From contig NZ_CP083761.1 of the NCBI RefSeq assembly GCF_023558375.1, forward strand, positions 3,336,501-3,400,500: 64,000 nt of DNA, read 5' to 3'. The position numbers were made by a program, and so were the translations under genes. Positions 16,424 to 26,599 of the stretch are shown one piece after another (position 1 is the first letter of the stretch; the number at the start of each line of letters is the position of its first letter). Under the pieces are notes generated by a model that saw nothing but the letters and a program-made list of their open reading frames with translations, had not been told where the DNA came from and did no database searches. The stretch comes from Chroococcidiopsis sp. CCMEE 29. Its GTDB lineage: Bacteria; Cyanobacteriota; Cyanobacteriia; Cyanobacteriales; Chroococcidiopsidaceae.

Positions 16424-17583
16424 AAACCTACGACTGGATCGTTATCGGCGGCGGAATTACGGGTGCAGCCTTAAGTTATGAATTAGCAAAAACAGGTTTT
16501 TCTGTGTTGCTATTAGAGCAACATGGGATACCTCAAAATGCCACCCGTTATAGTTATGGTGGTTTAGCTTACTGGTCAGGCACTACAGACCTGACACGCC
16601 AACTTGCTGCTGAAGGGATCTCACGCCATCGCATCTTGTCTGAGGAATTAGATACAGATACCCAGTTTCGTGAGTTGGACTTATTACTGACCATTTCAGT
16701 TGATAGCGATCCTGAAGCGGTCGCTGCTTCCTATGCTCACTTTGCCATTCCGCCGCGTCTACTCAGTGTTGCTGAAGCTTGTACTTTGGAACCGTTGCTG
16801 AATCAAGAGGCGATCGCAGGTGCCCTCACAGTTAAACACGGTCACATCCATCCAGAAATAACGACCCAAGGCTACACTCAAGCCTTTCTCCGCCATGGGG
16901 GTGTAGTGCAGATTGCCCAGGTCTTGGAACTACTGCAAGCGGGAGATACGGTTAAAGGCGTGAAAACAACCACCGAGACTTTCCATAGCGTCAATACTGT
17001 TATTTGTGCTGGTGGCTTCAGTCGTGCCTTACTCAAATCAGCGGGTATTTCCGTACAGCTATATTTCACCCATGCCGAATTGATTGAAACCCCACCTCTA
17101 GACATACGGTTACGTACACTGGTGATGCCAGCCCAGGTTAAAAGGTTTCAATTAGAGGCAGAGTCTATCATAGATGACAGCTTGTGGGATGAGCCAGGGT
17201 TAGAACTATTACCTCCAATTCTCGATGCTGGTGCGATTCAGTTCCTTGATGGTAGCCTGCGGTTGGGTCAGATCAGCCGCGTTATTACTGACCCCACTAC
17301 CGAAATAAACCCAGCGGAGAGTGAAGTTAGGATTCGGGCAAGTGTAGGGCAAGTATTGCCAGCCTTGGAGAATTTACCAGGTACTTGGCACCATTGCTTA
17401 GTTGGGTTTAGTCGCGATCGCCTCCCTCTAGTCGGTGCAATTCCAGGCGTAGAGGGTATCCATATATTTTCTGGGTTTAGCAATCCGCTAGTGATTGTGC
17501 CTCCGCTTGCTCGTCGCTTTGCAAACTGGGTCGCTGGACAGAACGATCAAATCATCACCCAACTGTCTCCTACTCAATACTGA
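16420..17583 (+). CDS. FAD-dependent oxidoreductase (DAO family)
   Basis: This is a 387-residue flavoprotein. The N-terminal dinucleotide-binding motif is VIGGGITGAALSYELA, followed by LLLEQ at the end of the second beta strand. The C-terminal FAD-contact segment is GFSRDRLPLVGAIPG then IHIFSGFSNPL. It belongs to the glycine/D-amino-acid oxidase superfamily, which oxidises amines or amino acids. Linked to an amidase pair, it probably oxidises an amine or N-methyl compound released in the same pathway. Substrate unknown. Confidence 0.85.
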   Translation: MKTYDWIVIGGGITGAALSYELAKTGFSVLLLEQHGIPQNATRYSYGGLAYWSGTTDLTRQLAAEGISRHRILSEELDTDTQFRELDLLLTISVDSDPEAVAASYAHFAIPPRLLSVAEACTLEPLLNQEAIAGALTVKHGHIHPEITTQGYTQAFLRHGGVVQIAQVLELLQAGDTVKGVKTTTETFHSVNTVICAGGFSRALLKSAGISVQLYFTHAELIETPPLDIRLRTLVMPAQVKRFQLEAESIIDDSLWDEPGLELLPPILDAGAIQFLDGSLRLGQISRVITDPTTEINPAESEVRIRASVGQVLPALENLPGTWHHCLVGFSRDRLPLVGAIPGVEGIHIFSGFSNPLVIVPPLARRFANWVAGQNDQIITQLSPTQY

Positions 17584-17781
17584 TGGTTTGCCTTTGGTGT
17601 CTTTTTTTACTTTTATTGCTACGAGATACCTCTTGTCTCTCCGGTCATAGGAAATATTACACCTGTAGACCGATGAAGCTCGTGTATAAAAAAGCCAAAC
17701 TAGTAGAGTTAGCATAAACATAAAGCAACTTATGCATTTGTGCCAACTTAGGTAATTCCTTAATAGTTAGGAGAAGTAAAA

Positions 17782-19149
17782 ATGGCTTTAGGAGGTCAAC
17801 ATAAACGCGCAGTTGGTGTGTTTTCCAGGCGCCAAGATGCAGAACATGCGCTCAACGAGCTGAATCGTTCCGGTTTTTCCATGGATAGAGTTTCCATTAT
17901 CGCCCAGGATGCAAGTCGCCAGGATGATATAGCTGGTGTCGGAGTGAGTGACCAGGTTGGCAATAAAGCCGATGAAGGAGCTGCTGCTGGAGCAATCACT
18001 GGTGGGACACTAGGAGGAATAACTGGCTTACTCGTAGGGCTAGGTTCTTTAGCAATTCCTGGCGTAGGTCCAATTTTAGTTGCAGGAGAAATAGCCACAG
18101 TCTTAGGTACAACACTGGCTGGTGGTGCCATTGGTGCCGCAGCAGGCGGTCTAGTTGGGGCACTCGTTGGATTAGGAATTCCTGAAGAACGAGCCAGAGT
18201 TTATAACAACCGCGTAGAGAGAGGAGATTATTTAGTAATTGTTAATGGCTCCGATCAAGAGATTGCTAGAGCTGAAGCAATTTTGCACAATCGTGGCATT
18301 GAGGAATGGGGTATATACACTTCACCTGCCGTTGACCCGACTTACGCCGCTGCGCCTATGGGTGGTGTGACAGGCATACCTATTGACCCAGCTTACGCCG
18401 CTACACCGTTTATGGGTGGTATGACAGGGACACCCATTGGCTATAGTCCGGTAGCAAATCCTATGCCTGCTGAGTATGCCACTACTAGCAGAGCTGTAGA
18501 AAGAAATCAACGTGCTGTTGGCGTCTTTTCCACTCGGCGAGATGTAGAACACGCGCTCAACGAGTTGAGAAATTCTGGTTTTCCGATGGACAAGGTTTCT
18601 GTAGTCACCAAAGATGCCGACCGTGGTGACGAAATTGCTGGCGCTGGTGTAAGCGATCGCGTTGATAATAAAGCTGACGAAGGAGCTACCACAGGTGCAG
18701 TTACAGGTGGTGCCTTAGGAGGTCTAGGGGGATTATTAGTCGGTCTTGGTGCTGTAGCGATTCCGGGTATCGGTCCTATCATGTTAGCAGGTGCTACTGC
18801 GACAACCATAGCCACTACTTTGGCTGGAGGAGCAATCGGTGCTGCCGCAGGCGGTTTGGTTGGAGCACTGATCGGCTTAGGAATTCCTGAAGAACGAGCC
18901 AGAGTTTACAACCAGAGAGTATCTCGGGGGGATTATCTAGTATTCGTGGATGGTACAGAGGCAGAAATCCGACGTGCGGAAGCTATCCTCAGCAATCGAG
19001 GAATCCAAGAGTGGGGTGTTTATGATGCACCTGACGCTGATACTCGTCGCAGTGAGTATGTTGCGACAGAAACTTCTAGTGCTGATTACACTACTACTGC
19101 TACTGATCCTAATGTGATCGTCATTGACCGTCGGGACGAGACTCGCTAA
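17782..19149 (+). CDS. Tandem-duplicated general-stress (YflT-like)/glycine-zipper protein
   Basis: This 455-residue protein is made of two very similar halves (about residues 5-175 and 235-400). Each starts with a YflT/GSP17M-type segment (RAVGVFS then AEHALNELNRSGF or VEHALNELRNSGF). Each continues with a Gly/Ala-rich glycine-zipper stretch that could insert in or associate with membranes. Each ends with GIPEERARVYN and a short alpha/beta tail. The linker around residues 176-235 has small GMTGTP-like repeats. DNA similarity between the halves is high, indicating an internal duplication. A GGAGAAG site precedes the ATG. The BON lipoprotein gene follows after 5 bases. Confidence 0.8.
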   Translation: MALGGQHKRAVGVFSRRQDAEHALNELNRSGFSMDRVSIIAQDASRQDDIAGVGVSDQVGNKADEGAAAGAITGGTLGGITGLLVGLGSLAIPGVGPILVAGEIATVLGTTLAGGAIGAAAGGLVGALVGLGIPEERARVYNNRVERGDYLVIVNGSDQEIARAEAILHNRGIEEWGIYTSPAVDPTYAAAPMGGVTGIPIDPAYAATPFMGGMTGTPIGYSPVANPMPAEYATTSRAVERNQRAVGVFSTRRDVEHALNELRNSGFPMDKVSVVTKDADRGDEIAGAGVSDRVDNKADEGATTGAVTGGALGGLGGLLVGLGAVAIPGIGPIMLAGATATTIATTLAGGAIGAAAGGLVGALIGLGIPEERARVYNQRVSRGDYLVFVDGTEAEIRRAEAILSNRGIQEWGVYDAPDADTRRSEYVATETSSADYTTTATDPNVIVIDRRDETR

Positions 19150-19154
19150 TTAAA

Positions 19155-19628
19155 ATGAAAAAACTAACTCCATTTCTAATCAGTACTATCTTGTTGCTGG
19201 GTGCTGCAGCTTGTGGTGATAACGTTGCCAGAACTGATGGCGATGCGCCTGATACCGCTGCCGATACTATAGCAACTCCCAGTGCTGAACAGGCACAGAG
19301 TGGTCAGGAAGAATCTACTAGTGAGGTTCGTAGAAGACAGCTTGACGCAGACATTCGGGCAAGAGAAGAGCGAGATCAAGCGCTGGGAACGGATGGCACG
19401 AGAGCAGATGCTGATCTCGCAAGCGAAGTGCGTAGTAAATTAGAGGCGAACTTACCTGCCAGCTTTTTAACTGTAGAAGCAGAAGAAGGTGTTGTTACTG
19501 TAGCAGGAACAGTTCCTACGCCAGAACAATTAGCACGAATTGAGCCTTTAGCACGGGAGATTAGAGGTGTCCAGAATGTCAATGTTAAAGCCAGAGTTGA
19601 ACCTGCTAAGCCTCAACCGGAAGGATAA
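19155..19628 (+). CDS. BON-domain lipoprotein
   Basis: This is a 157-residue exported protein. The signal is MKKLTPFLISTILLLG with lipobox GAAAC, so it is probably lipidated at Cys20. A disordered acidic/Ala region follows, then a BON domain (about residues 92-150: DLASEVRSKLEA, VVTVAGTVPT, VQNVNVKARV). BON domains bind phospholipid and occur in envelope-stress proteins such as OsmY. It is co-transcribed with the stress protein 5 bases upstream and ends at a bidirectional terminator. Confidence 0.8.
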   Translation: MKKLTPFLISTILLLGAAACGDNVARTDGDAPDTAADTIATPSAEQAQSGQEESTSEVRRRQLDADIRAREERDQALGTDGTRADADLASEVRSKLEANLPASFLTVEAEEGVVTVAGTVPTPEQLARIEPLAREIRGVQNVNVKARVEPAKPQPEG

Positions 19629-19714
19629 CGTGTATATGTGGTCGCTGGGTAGGTGCTAACCATTCATTAATTCAATCATGCTCTCAGACTAGAAGGCTGG
19701 AGCCACACAAACTA

Positions 19715-19736
19715 AGCCTGCCTGCGCAGGCTTTTT
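19715..19736 (+). terminator. Terminator between converging BON lipoprotein and bioF genes
   Basis: AGCCTGC and GCAGGCT form a perfect seven-base-pair stem with a four-base loop, followed by five T residues on the plus strand. It serves the upstream plus-strand operon. The bioF stop codon lies at its T-run. Confidence 0.85.
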
Positions 19737-20904
19737 AACCATCAACCTGGCTCAAAGCTGCCACTAATCGCTCAATATGAACTGGTTCATGGGTTGCCAT
19801 AACTGAGAGCCGAATTCGACTGGTGGGTACGGTTGGAGGGCGAATAGCTGGGGCAAATATCCCAGATGTTATTAGCTTCTTCCCAACTTTTAAGGCATCT
19901 GCTGCACTTTCAAGCTGAAAACACAAAATGGGGGATTCAGAAGGCAACAATTTTACTTTGGGTAGCTGCTGGCTAAGTAGCTGTTTTAAGTAATCTACAC
20001 TGTGCCACAGTTGCTGGCGGCGTTCTGGTTCTTGTTGGATAATCTTGACAGCTGATAAGGCGGCAGCTGTATCAGCGGGTGAAAGAGCAGTCGTGTAAAT
20101 CCAGCTGGCAGCACGATTACGCAGGAAATCAATCAAGGCAGCAGACCCTGCTATGTAACCACCCAAACTCCCTAAGGCTTTACTCAAGGTACCAACTTGA
20201 ACTATCTGGTATCCTGTACAGCCAAAATGTTCCACACATCCAGCGCCTGTAACTCCAAGAACGCCTGTAGCATGAGCCTCATCAACCAGCAGCATACAGC
20301 TGAACTGTACAGCAAGCTCTAATATTGCTGGCAAGGGACACAAATCGCCATCCATACTGAAGACGCTATCGGTCAGAATGAGGCAGCGACGGTAGCGATC
20401 GCGCTGTTGACTCAGGTGGCTTCTCAAAGCATCGACATCACAGTGCGGGTATTCAATAACGTTTGCACCACTGAGAAGTGCGCCGTTTTTCAGACAGGAA
20501 TGATTGTACTGATCGGATAAAACCAAATCGCGCTTGCCTACTAAAGCAGCGATCGCACCCAAATTTGCCAGATAACCAGAACTGAATACTAAAGCATCTT
20601 CTGTTTGCTTTAGGGAAGCGATCGCCTGTTCTAATTGTCCGTGTAGTTCTCGATGACCACTCAGCAAACGCGAACCAGTGCTACCAGTACCAAATTCTTG
20701 AGTAGCAGCAACAGCAGCTTGAATCAGGCGTTCATCTCCAGCTAGTCCGAGATAATCATTGCTGGCAAAGTTAATCAACGATTGCCCTTCCAGCTGCACA
20801 ATAGCACCAGGGCGACCTTCAATTGTCTGCACGGAACGATACCAATCAGCCCGGTGAATTGTTTCTAGAGACTGCTCTATCCAGTCGTAAGGATTGGTTG
20901 CCAT
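19735..20904 (-). CDS. bioF: 8-amino-7-oxononanoate synthase (BioF)
   Basis: This is a 389-residue PLP enzyme of the alpha-oxoamine synthase family. It condenses pimeloyl-ACP/CoA with L-alanine in biotin synthesis. Motifs are [31 protein letters not shown] (Asp and His contacting PLP) and [13 protein letters not shown] with the PLP-binding Lys. The full family length is present. It stands alone here, as biotin genes in cyanobacteria are often scattered. Some cyanobacterial paralogues act in secondary metabolism, but this sequence looks like ordinary BioF. Confidence 0.9.
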   Translation of the reverse strand: MATNPYDWIEQSLETIHRADWYRSVQTIEGRPGAIVQLEGQSLINFASNDYLGLAGDERLIQAAVAATQEFGTGSTGSRLLSGHRELHGQLEQAIASLKQTEDALVFSSGYLANLGAIAALVGKRDLVLSDQYNHSCLKNGALLSGANVIEYPHCDVDALRSHLSQQRDRYRRCLILTDSVFSMDGDLCPLPAILELAVQFSCMLLVDEAHATGVLGVTGAGCVEHFGCTGYQIVQVGTLSKALGSLGGYIAGSAALIDFLRNRAASWIYTTALSPADTAAALSAVKIIQQEPERRQQLWHSVDYLKQLLSQQLPKVKLLPSESPILCFQLESAADALKVGKKLITSGIFAPAIRPPTVPTSRIRLSVMATHEPVHIERLVAALSQVDG

Positions 20905-20960
20905 CGGAAATTAAATTATTCGTAGAGGCAGGGAGTCACTTCAATCATCACCTCATTACA

Positions 20961-21134
20961 ATGCTGGTAATGGAATCATTCAAGAATGCCTTTATGACTT
21001 CAATTTATGAACAAGACTATTATCTCTGGTTGGAAAAAACTGCCCGTCTGCTACGGGATGGCAGGCTGTCTGAGCTAGACATCCCCAATTTAATTGAAGA
21101 AATTGAAGATCTAAACCCTGACTACTTGCCCTAG
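20961..21134 (+). pseudogene. Truncated DUF29-family protein
   Basis: The piece SIYEQDYYLWLEKTARLL and LSELDIPNLIEEIEDL is the conserved N-terminal part of DUF29, which normally continues for about 100 more residues. Here a stop follows almost at once (NPDYLP). It is a remnant or a truncated gene. It sits only 29 bases before the ABC transporter gene and could still serve as its leader. Confidence 0.6.
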
Positions 21135-21163
21135 CGATCGCTTTCTTTAGTTGAATCAACTTT

Positions 21164-22144
21164 ATGCCTATTGTTTTGGCTGAGAATCTGAGCAAAATTT
21201 ATCCAGTAGCTGTCAAGGAACCTGGGCTTAAGGGAACGCTGCTTCACTTCCTGCACCGTACTTACCGCTCCATAGAAGCAGTCAAGCAAGTTTCCTTTCA
21301 AATTGAACCAGGGGAGGTCGTCGGATTTTTGGGGGCAAACGGAGCAGGAAAGACCACCACTTTGAAGATGCTCACCGGGTTAATTTATCCCTCTGCCGGA
21401 CGAATAAGAGTAGCCGGATATATCCCTTTTCAGCGTAAACCTGAGTTTTTACAACAAATTACCCTAGTCATGGGGCAAAAGCAGCAGTTACTCTGGGACT
21501 TGCCAGCGCTAGACTCCTTAAAGATCAACGCTGCTATCTATGGACTCTCCCACAAAGAGTATCGACAACGGGTAGGCGAACTAACAGAAATGCTTTCACT
21601 GCAAGGCAAGCTGAATCAACCTGTTCGTAAACTTTCCTTGGGCGAACGCATGAAAGCTGAACTACTAGCAGCACTCCTACACCAACCCAAAGTGCTGTTT
21701 TTGGATGAACCAACGCTAGGACTTGATGTTAATGCCCAAGTGGGAGTGCGGAAATTCTTGCGGGAGTATAACCAAAAATATGGGGCAACCATTCTATTAA
21801 CCAGCCACTACATGGCAGACATCACCGCTCTCTGTCAACGGGTAGTGGTAATTCACCAAGGGCAATTGATCTACGATGGCAGTTTAGATCGGCTAATTGA
21901 TAACTTTGCTCCCTACCGTGAAGTTCAAGTAGAACTCGCCCGTCCTGTACCTGAAGCTGAGCTACTACCCTATGGTGAAATCAAAGCAGTCGAAGGTCAA
22001 TCAGTGCGTTTCTGTATCCAGCGAGAATCGCTTACCCGTACAGTGGCAAAGATACTAGCGGAGTTAGATGTGCTGGACTTGACTGTAACCGACCCTCCAG
22101 TTGAAGAAATCATTGGTCGAGTCTTTATGGGGGGTGTCGCATGA
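21164..22144 (+). CDS. ABC-2-type transporter ATP-binding protein
   Basis: This 326-residue ATPase has Walker A GANGAGKTT (about residue 58), Q-loop around MGQKQQLLWDLP, signature LSLGERMKAELLAAL, Walker B VLFLDEPTLGLD and switch His in LLTSHYMAD. The extended C-terminal ~90-residue domain is typical of ABC-2 exporters of the ViuA/YhhJ or drug type. It overlaps the permease gene by 4 bases. Many cyanobacterial versions have two permease genes. Only one follows here, so it may form a homodimer or pair with a permease elsewhere. Confidence 0.88.
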   Translation: MPIVLAENLSKIYPVAVKEPGLKGTLLHFLHRTYRSIEAVKQVSFQIEPGEVVGFLGANGAGKTTTLKMLTGLIYPSAGRIRVAGYIPFQRKPEFLQQITLVMGQKQQLLWDLPALDSLKINAAIYGLSHKEYRQRVGELTEMLSLQGKLNQPVRKLSLGERMKAELLAALLHQPKVLFLDEPTLGLDVNAQVGVRKFLREYNQKYGATILLTSHYMADITALCQRVVVIHQGQLIYDGSLDRLIDNFAPYREVQVELARPVPEAELLPYGEIKAVEGQSVRFCIQRESLTRTVAKILAELDVLDLTVTDPPVEEIIGRVFMGGVA

Positions 22145-22929
22145 GTTCAATGCTTAGAACAGCTAGAGCTTTGCTTTCAGCATACTACGCGCATATGCTA
22201 GAGTATCGGGCTGAGTTATTTTTGTGGGCTTTGTCCGGGAGTTTACCGCTAATCTTGATGGGAGTGTGGACGCAGGCAGCCCAAAGCGGGCAGTTTGGCC
22301 TTGGTCCCTTGGACTTTGCTCGCTACTTTTTCACTGTTTTCATCATCCGACAGTTCACCGCTGTCTGGGTAATTTATGAGTTTGAGCCAGAGGTCGTCGA
22401 AGGGCGACTCTCCCATCGGCTGCTACAGCCGCTCGATCCAGCGTGGCACCACGTTGCAAGACATGTTTCTGAACGATTTGCCCGTTTGCCGTTTGCGTTA
22501 GCGTTGATAGCTCTATTTTTTACGCTCTATCCTCAAGCTTTTTGGGTACCGAGTCTAGATAATTTTTTACTGTTTGTAATGGCGGTGGTACTTGCCTTTG
22601 CTCTGCGGTTTCTCATCCAATATACCTTTGCACTAATGGCATTTTGGACTGAACGAGCTAGTGCAATTGAGAACTTCTGGCTTTTGTTCTATCTATTTTT
22701 TTCTGGGCTAATTGCTCCGCTAGAAATGTTCCCTCCCAGTGTGCGTGAGGTAGTAATTTGGACTCCCTTTCCCTACCTCATCCATTTTCCGGCGGCTCTT
22801 TTAATTGGGTTACCAGAGGACATCGTGCGAGGGTTTTTAGTGATGCTGGGTTGGGGTCTGCTATTTTTTATTTTGAACCGTTGGCTATGGCGGCGGGGAT
22901 TGAAGCAGTATTCAGGAATGGGAGCGTAG
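22141..22929 (+). CDS. ABC-2-family transporter permease
   Basis: This 262-residue membrane protein has about six hydrophobic segments and the ABC-2 family layout: an N-terminal cytoplasmic lead (ARALLSAYYAHMLEYRAELF) and a late LFFSGLIAPLEMFP motif before the last helices. It is translationally coupled to the ATPase upstream. Substrate is unknown. The next gene converges after 34 bases. Confidence 0.85.
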   Translation: MSSMLRTARALLSAYYAHMLEYRAELFLWALSGSLPLILMGVWTQAAQSGQFGLGPLDFARYFFTVFIIRQFTAVWVIYEFEPEVVEGRLSHRLLQPLDPAWHHVARHVSERFARLPFALALIALFFTLYPQAFWVPSLDNFLLFVMAVVLAFALRFLIQYTFALMAFWTERASAIENFWLLFYLFFSGLIAPLEMFPPSVREVVIWTPFPYLIHFPAALLIGLPEDIVRGFLVMLGWGLLFFILNRWLWRRGLKQYSGMGA

Positions 22930-22963
22930 GCATTATGGATTGTTGTTAAATGGGGAGCCGGGA

Positions 22964-25900
22964 CTATGCGATGGAACGGGTGAAATCAACCCTAGGCTGG
23001 ACAGAGTCTAAAATACTGGAGGTAGAAAGGCTATAGTCAACAGCGCCTAAAGCTTTTAAATTGGATTTTTGAGCATCAGTTAAACCTTTAACGCCAGTAA
23101 TGTTCATGCCTTCGTAGGGCTTGTCAATTCTCATTGTTTTCAAGCATGTACCTGTGTTTAAATCCCAAAGTTTAGTTGTCTCATCCTGGCTACTACTAGC
23201 AAGGGTTTGACCATCCGGACTAAAAGCAACTGACCAGACGCAACTGGAGTGTCCCTGCAAGGTTTGGCAGCATTTCCCAGTGGCAACATTCCAGAGCTTC
23301 ACGCTGCCATCATCGCTACTACTGGCAAGGATTTGACCATTTGGACTAAAAGCAACTGACCAGATGCAACTGGAATGTCCCTGCAAGGTTTGACAACATT
23401 TCCCAGTGGCAACATTCCAGAGCTTCACGCTGCCGTCCCCGCTACCACTGGCAAGGGTTTGACGATCCGGACTATAGGTAACCGAGTGTACCCCACTCGT
23501 ATGCCCCTGTAAAGTTTGGCAGCATTCCCCAGTAGTGACATCCCATAGCTTTACTATTCCGCCATCGCTACCACTAGCAAGGGTCTGACCATCCGGACTG
23601 AAGGCAACGGTCCAGACTTGAGTAGTATGCTCCTGCATTTTTTTTAAACATTTTCCAGTGCTAACATGCCATAACCTGACACAGGAGTCATTACTGCCAC
23701 TCGCTAAAAGCTGACTATCTGGGCTAAAGGCGATTGACCATACCTGACCAGTGTGCCCGTGTAAGGTTTTCAGACATTGACCAGTGGTAACTGACCACAG
23801 TTTGAGTGTTCTGTCATGACTGCCACTGGCCAGAAGTTGACCATCTGGGCTAAAATCCACTGAGTGCACTTCACTGGTATGACCATACAAGATTTTGCGA
23901 CATTGACCAGTGGTGGTGTCCCATAACCTGACACAGGAGCCATTACTGCCACTAGTCAGTGTTTGAGCATCTGGACTAAAAGTGAGTGACATGACCCAAT
24001 TTCTATATCCTCTTAAAGTTCTGAGGCATTGACCAGTGCTAACATGCCATAACCTGACACAGGAGTCATTACTGCCACTCGCTAAAAGCTGACTATCTGG
24101 GCTAAAGGCGATTGATTGGACTCCACCTGTGTGCTCCTGTATAGTTTTGTAGCATTCACCTGTGGTGAGCGACCAGAGCTTGAGCGTTCCGTCATTACTA
24201 CCACTCGCTAAAAGCTGACTATTTGGACTAAAGGCGATTGATTGAACTCCACCTGTGTGCTCCTGTATGGTTTTGTAGCATTCACCCGTGGTGAATGACC
24301 AGAGCTTGAGCGTCCCATCATTACTGCCACTCGCTAGGACTTGCCCATTTGGGCTAAAGGCGAGTGAGTGGACTCCACTAGCATGTTTCTGTAAAGTTCT
24401 AAGACATTCACCAGTACTGAGCGACCAGAGCTTGAGTGTTCCGTCATTACTACCACTGACCAGAGCTTGACCATCTGGACTAAAGGTGAGTGATGTTACC
24501 CCATTGCTCTGTGCCTGTAAAGTTCTAAGACATTCACCAGTACTGAGCGACCAGAGCTTGAGTGTTCCATCATCACTCCCACTGGCAAGGGTTAGACTAT
24601 TGCGACTGAAAGTGACTGACCCAATTCGACTAGTGTGCCCCTGGAAAGTTCTCAGACATTGACCGGTTGTGACCTCATATATACTAACATCATGGGAACT
24701 AAAACTGGCACTGGCAAGGATTTGGCCATCTTGACTGAAGGCGACTGCTCGAACCCAGTCAGTCTGTCCTTTCCAGCTCAAAAGTTGTTTAACATTCGCC
24801 ACTTGCCACAAGTGAGTCTCACCAGTCGTGTCAACTGCACTCAAACATTTTCCATCCAGGCTAAATGCTACCGATAAAATACTGCCAAAAGTTTTACTAA
24901 AGACAGACTTAGTTAAATCTGAGTGAGAAAAATTCGCCTGATGCAAATTTACCCCTTGAAGGTAAGCTTGCCAGACATTCAGATTAGAAAAGTCATAGCT
25001 ACTTAAATCAATCTGTAATTGACAAAGCAGATTGAGAATATTTCCACTTGTATAGCCTGGTTGCAGAGGCGATCGCTCTTGTAGAGTTGATAAGATTAGC
25101 CGGAGCTGTCCTTCCACATTGCTTTTACTTTCAAGCTTAGTGAGTAGCTGGTCTATCACTGGTTTAAGGATGAGGCGGATTTGAGCGTCTCGAACGTAGT
25201 CTTTCGCCTGCGCCTTCAGCAGACTATGGCTCCTGAAAAGTGATATTTGCCCAGTAGTAATCTCTTCACAAACCTGTTCGATCAACTGGTCGGTCATGTA
25301 CTCCATCACCATGGGTTGCTGGGTAAACAGTCCCATACGGCTCTCAATCAACGAGCGTCGTCGCAGAGACTCTAAAACCTCTGGTAACTCTAAGGATTGG
25401 ACTGCAGATACTATATCCTTTTTTAAGGCTTGGAGTGAAACTGGCTCACGGTCAATTGCCAGCCAGTACATAATCTCTTTTTCCAGCTTTGACAAGCGGT
25501 CAAATTGCTGGTCTAAAACCTCTCTAATAGCACTGAAAACTGCTTTTTCTTGCTTTAAAAACTCAGAAATACTACCGTTAAATACATCTTTAATCGTTGT
25601 AGAAACTATCTTTAACGCTAGGGGATTGCCTCTATAGAGCTTAATTAGATTCCCACATTCCTTCTGCGATCCCGAAAGACCGTTGACTTTAAGGAGCTGT
25701 TGCCCTTCTGCCTCTTCCAATCCCATTAATTGTAATGAGCGAACAGGTAGTTTCTCTCCTTCCTTTAATGCCAATTCTCTGGGTTTTTCCCGACTCGTCA
25801 GCACTAAACAACTTTGATGGTATGTTTCCCCTATTCGCCCTAGTAGCTGACTATACCCTTGATATTCTTCTTTGTAGTAACCAGCGCTATTGCCACTTTG

Positions 25901-26599
25901 TAGAAGCGATTCAGCATTATCCAGGATCACTAGACAGCGATGCTGACGTAAAAAATCAAGCAGTTTTGATACTCTGGCATTGACTGTTTCTGGTAAATTC
26001 GTTTCCTCACCCTTGGATAGAAAGTGGAGTAGCTCCGCCAAGATGTCTTCAACCGATGGGGCATTACGCAGCGATCGCCAAATAACGTACTCAAATTCAT
26101 CTTGAATCTGCTTGGCTAACTTGACAGACAGAGCAGTTTTACCAATCCCTCCCATGCCTAGCAGCCCTACCAAGCGGCAGCGCTCATGCACGATCCATTG
26201 CCCCAGCGTCGCCAGTTCTGGTGTGCGTCCGTAGAAAATTGACACATCAACTGCTTCACCCCAGTCATGATGTGTATTGACGACTGTCGTTTCCCGATGC
26301 CGCTTAGAGGTGGTTGCCTCTAATCTTCTTTGGATGGCTGTCCGGAAATTCTTTTTACTGACCTTTTCTCCTAATGCCTCTGAAAGGATCTTCCATAGCC
26401 TAGGTCCGACATCTCGCTTTAAGTACTTATCACTGTAGCCTTCAATATCTGCAATCTCTTCATAGGTATAGCCTTGCCAAGCACCTTTAAGTATGATTTT
26501 TTGAATATCCGTTAGATGTATCCCTTTCTTGGCGAAAACTGCGGTATCTGCAACCTGAAACTCTTCTTTAAAGCCAGAGGGAAAGTCTAAATTAACCAT
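22964..26599 (-). CDS. STAND ATPase: HTH + NB-ARC + 14 WD40 repeats
   Basis: This is a 1211-residue signalling-type ATPase. The first ~95 residues are a helix-turn-helix-like segment ([28 protein letters not shown]) seen in cyanobacterial WD40/NB-ARC and vWA-MoxR-linked proteins. The NB-ARC domain (about residues 120-440) shows P-loop [15 protein letters not shown], kinase-2 [10 protein letters not shown], sensor LVLTSREKP and GNPLALKI. A helical and pentapeptide-like spacer (about 440-590) leads to 14 WD40 units of 42 residues (about 595-1185), enough for two seven-bladed propellers. STAND proteins are sensor switches, several acting in anti-phage defence or cell death. No effector domain beyond the HTH is visible, so output could be DNA binding or recruitment of a partner. 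Confidence 0.88.
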   Translation of the reverse strand: MVNLDFPSGFKEEFQVADTAVFAKKGIHLTDIQKIILKGAWQGYTYEEIADIEGYSDKYLKRDVGPRLWKILSEALGEKVSKKNFRTAIQRRLEATTSKRHRETTVVNTHHDWGEAVDVSIFYGRTPELATLGQWIVHERCRLVGLLGMGGIGKTALSVKLAKQIQDEFEYVIWRSLRNAPSVEDILAELLHFLSKGEETNLPETVNARVSKLLDFLRQHRCLVILDNAESLLQSGNSAGYYKEEYQGYSQLLGRIGETYHQSCLVLTSREKPRELALKEGEKLPVRSLQLMGLEEAEGQQLLKVNGLSGSQKECGNLIKLYRGNPLALKIVSTTIKDVFNGSISEFLKQEKAVFSAIREVLDQQFDRLSKLEKEIMYWLAIDREPVSLQALKKDIVSAVQSLELPEVLESLRRRSLIESRMGLFTQQPMVMEYMTDQLIEQVCEEITTGQISLFRSHSLLKAQAKDYVRDAQIRLILKPVIDQLLTKLESKSNVEGQLRLILSTLQERSPLQPGYTSGNILNLLCQLQIDLSSYDFSNLNVWQAYLQGVNLHQANFSHSDLTKSVFSKTFGSILSVAFSLDGKCLSAVDTTGETHLWQVANVKQLLSWKGQTDWVRAVAFSQDGQILASASFSSHDVSIYEVTTGQCLRTFQGHTSRIGSVTFSRNSLTLASGSDDGTLKLWSLSTGECLRTLQAQSNGVTSLTFSPDGQALVSGSNDGTLKLWSLSTGECLRTLQKHASGVHSLAFSPNGQVLASGSNDGTLKLWSFTTGECYKTIQEHTGGVQSIAFSPNSQLLASGSNDGTLKLWSLTTGECYKTIQEHTGGVQSIAFSPDSQLLASGSNDSCVRLWHVSTGQCLRTLRGYRNWVMSLTFSPDAQTLTSGSNGSCVRLWDTTTGQCRKILYGHTSEVHSVDFSPDGQLLASGSHDRTLKLWSVTTGQCLKTLHGHTGQVWSIAFSPDSQLLASGSNDSCVRLWHVSTGKCLKKMQEHTTQVWTVAFSPDGQTLASGSDGGIVKLWDVTTGECCQTLQGHTSGVHSVTYSPDRQTLASGSGDGSVKLWNVATGKCCQTLQGHSSCIWSVAFSPNGQILASSSDDGSVKLWNVATGKCCQTLQGHSSCVWSVAFSPDGQTLASSSQDETTKLWDLNTGTCLKTMRIDKPYEGMNITGVKGLTDAQKSNLKALGAVDYSLSTSSILDSVQPRVDFTRSIA
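23110..24890 (-). repeat. Fourteen 126-bp WD40-coding repeats
   Basis: The C-terminal half of the STAND gene is a tandem array of 126-bp units. Several neighbours are nearly identical at DNA level, for example the units covering about 23200-23450 and 24110-24370. This indicates ongoing duplication or gene conversion. Confidence 0.8.
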
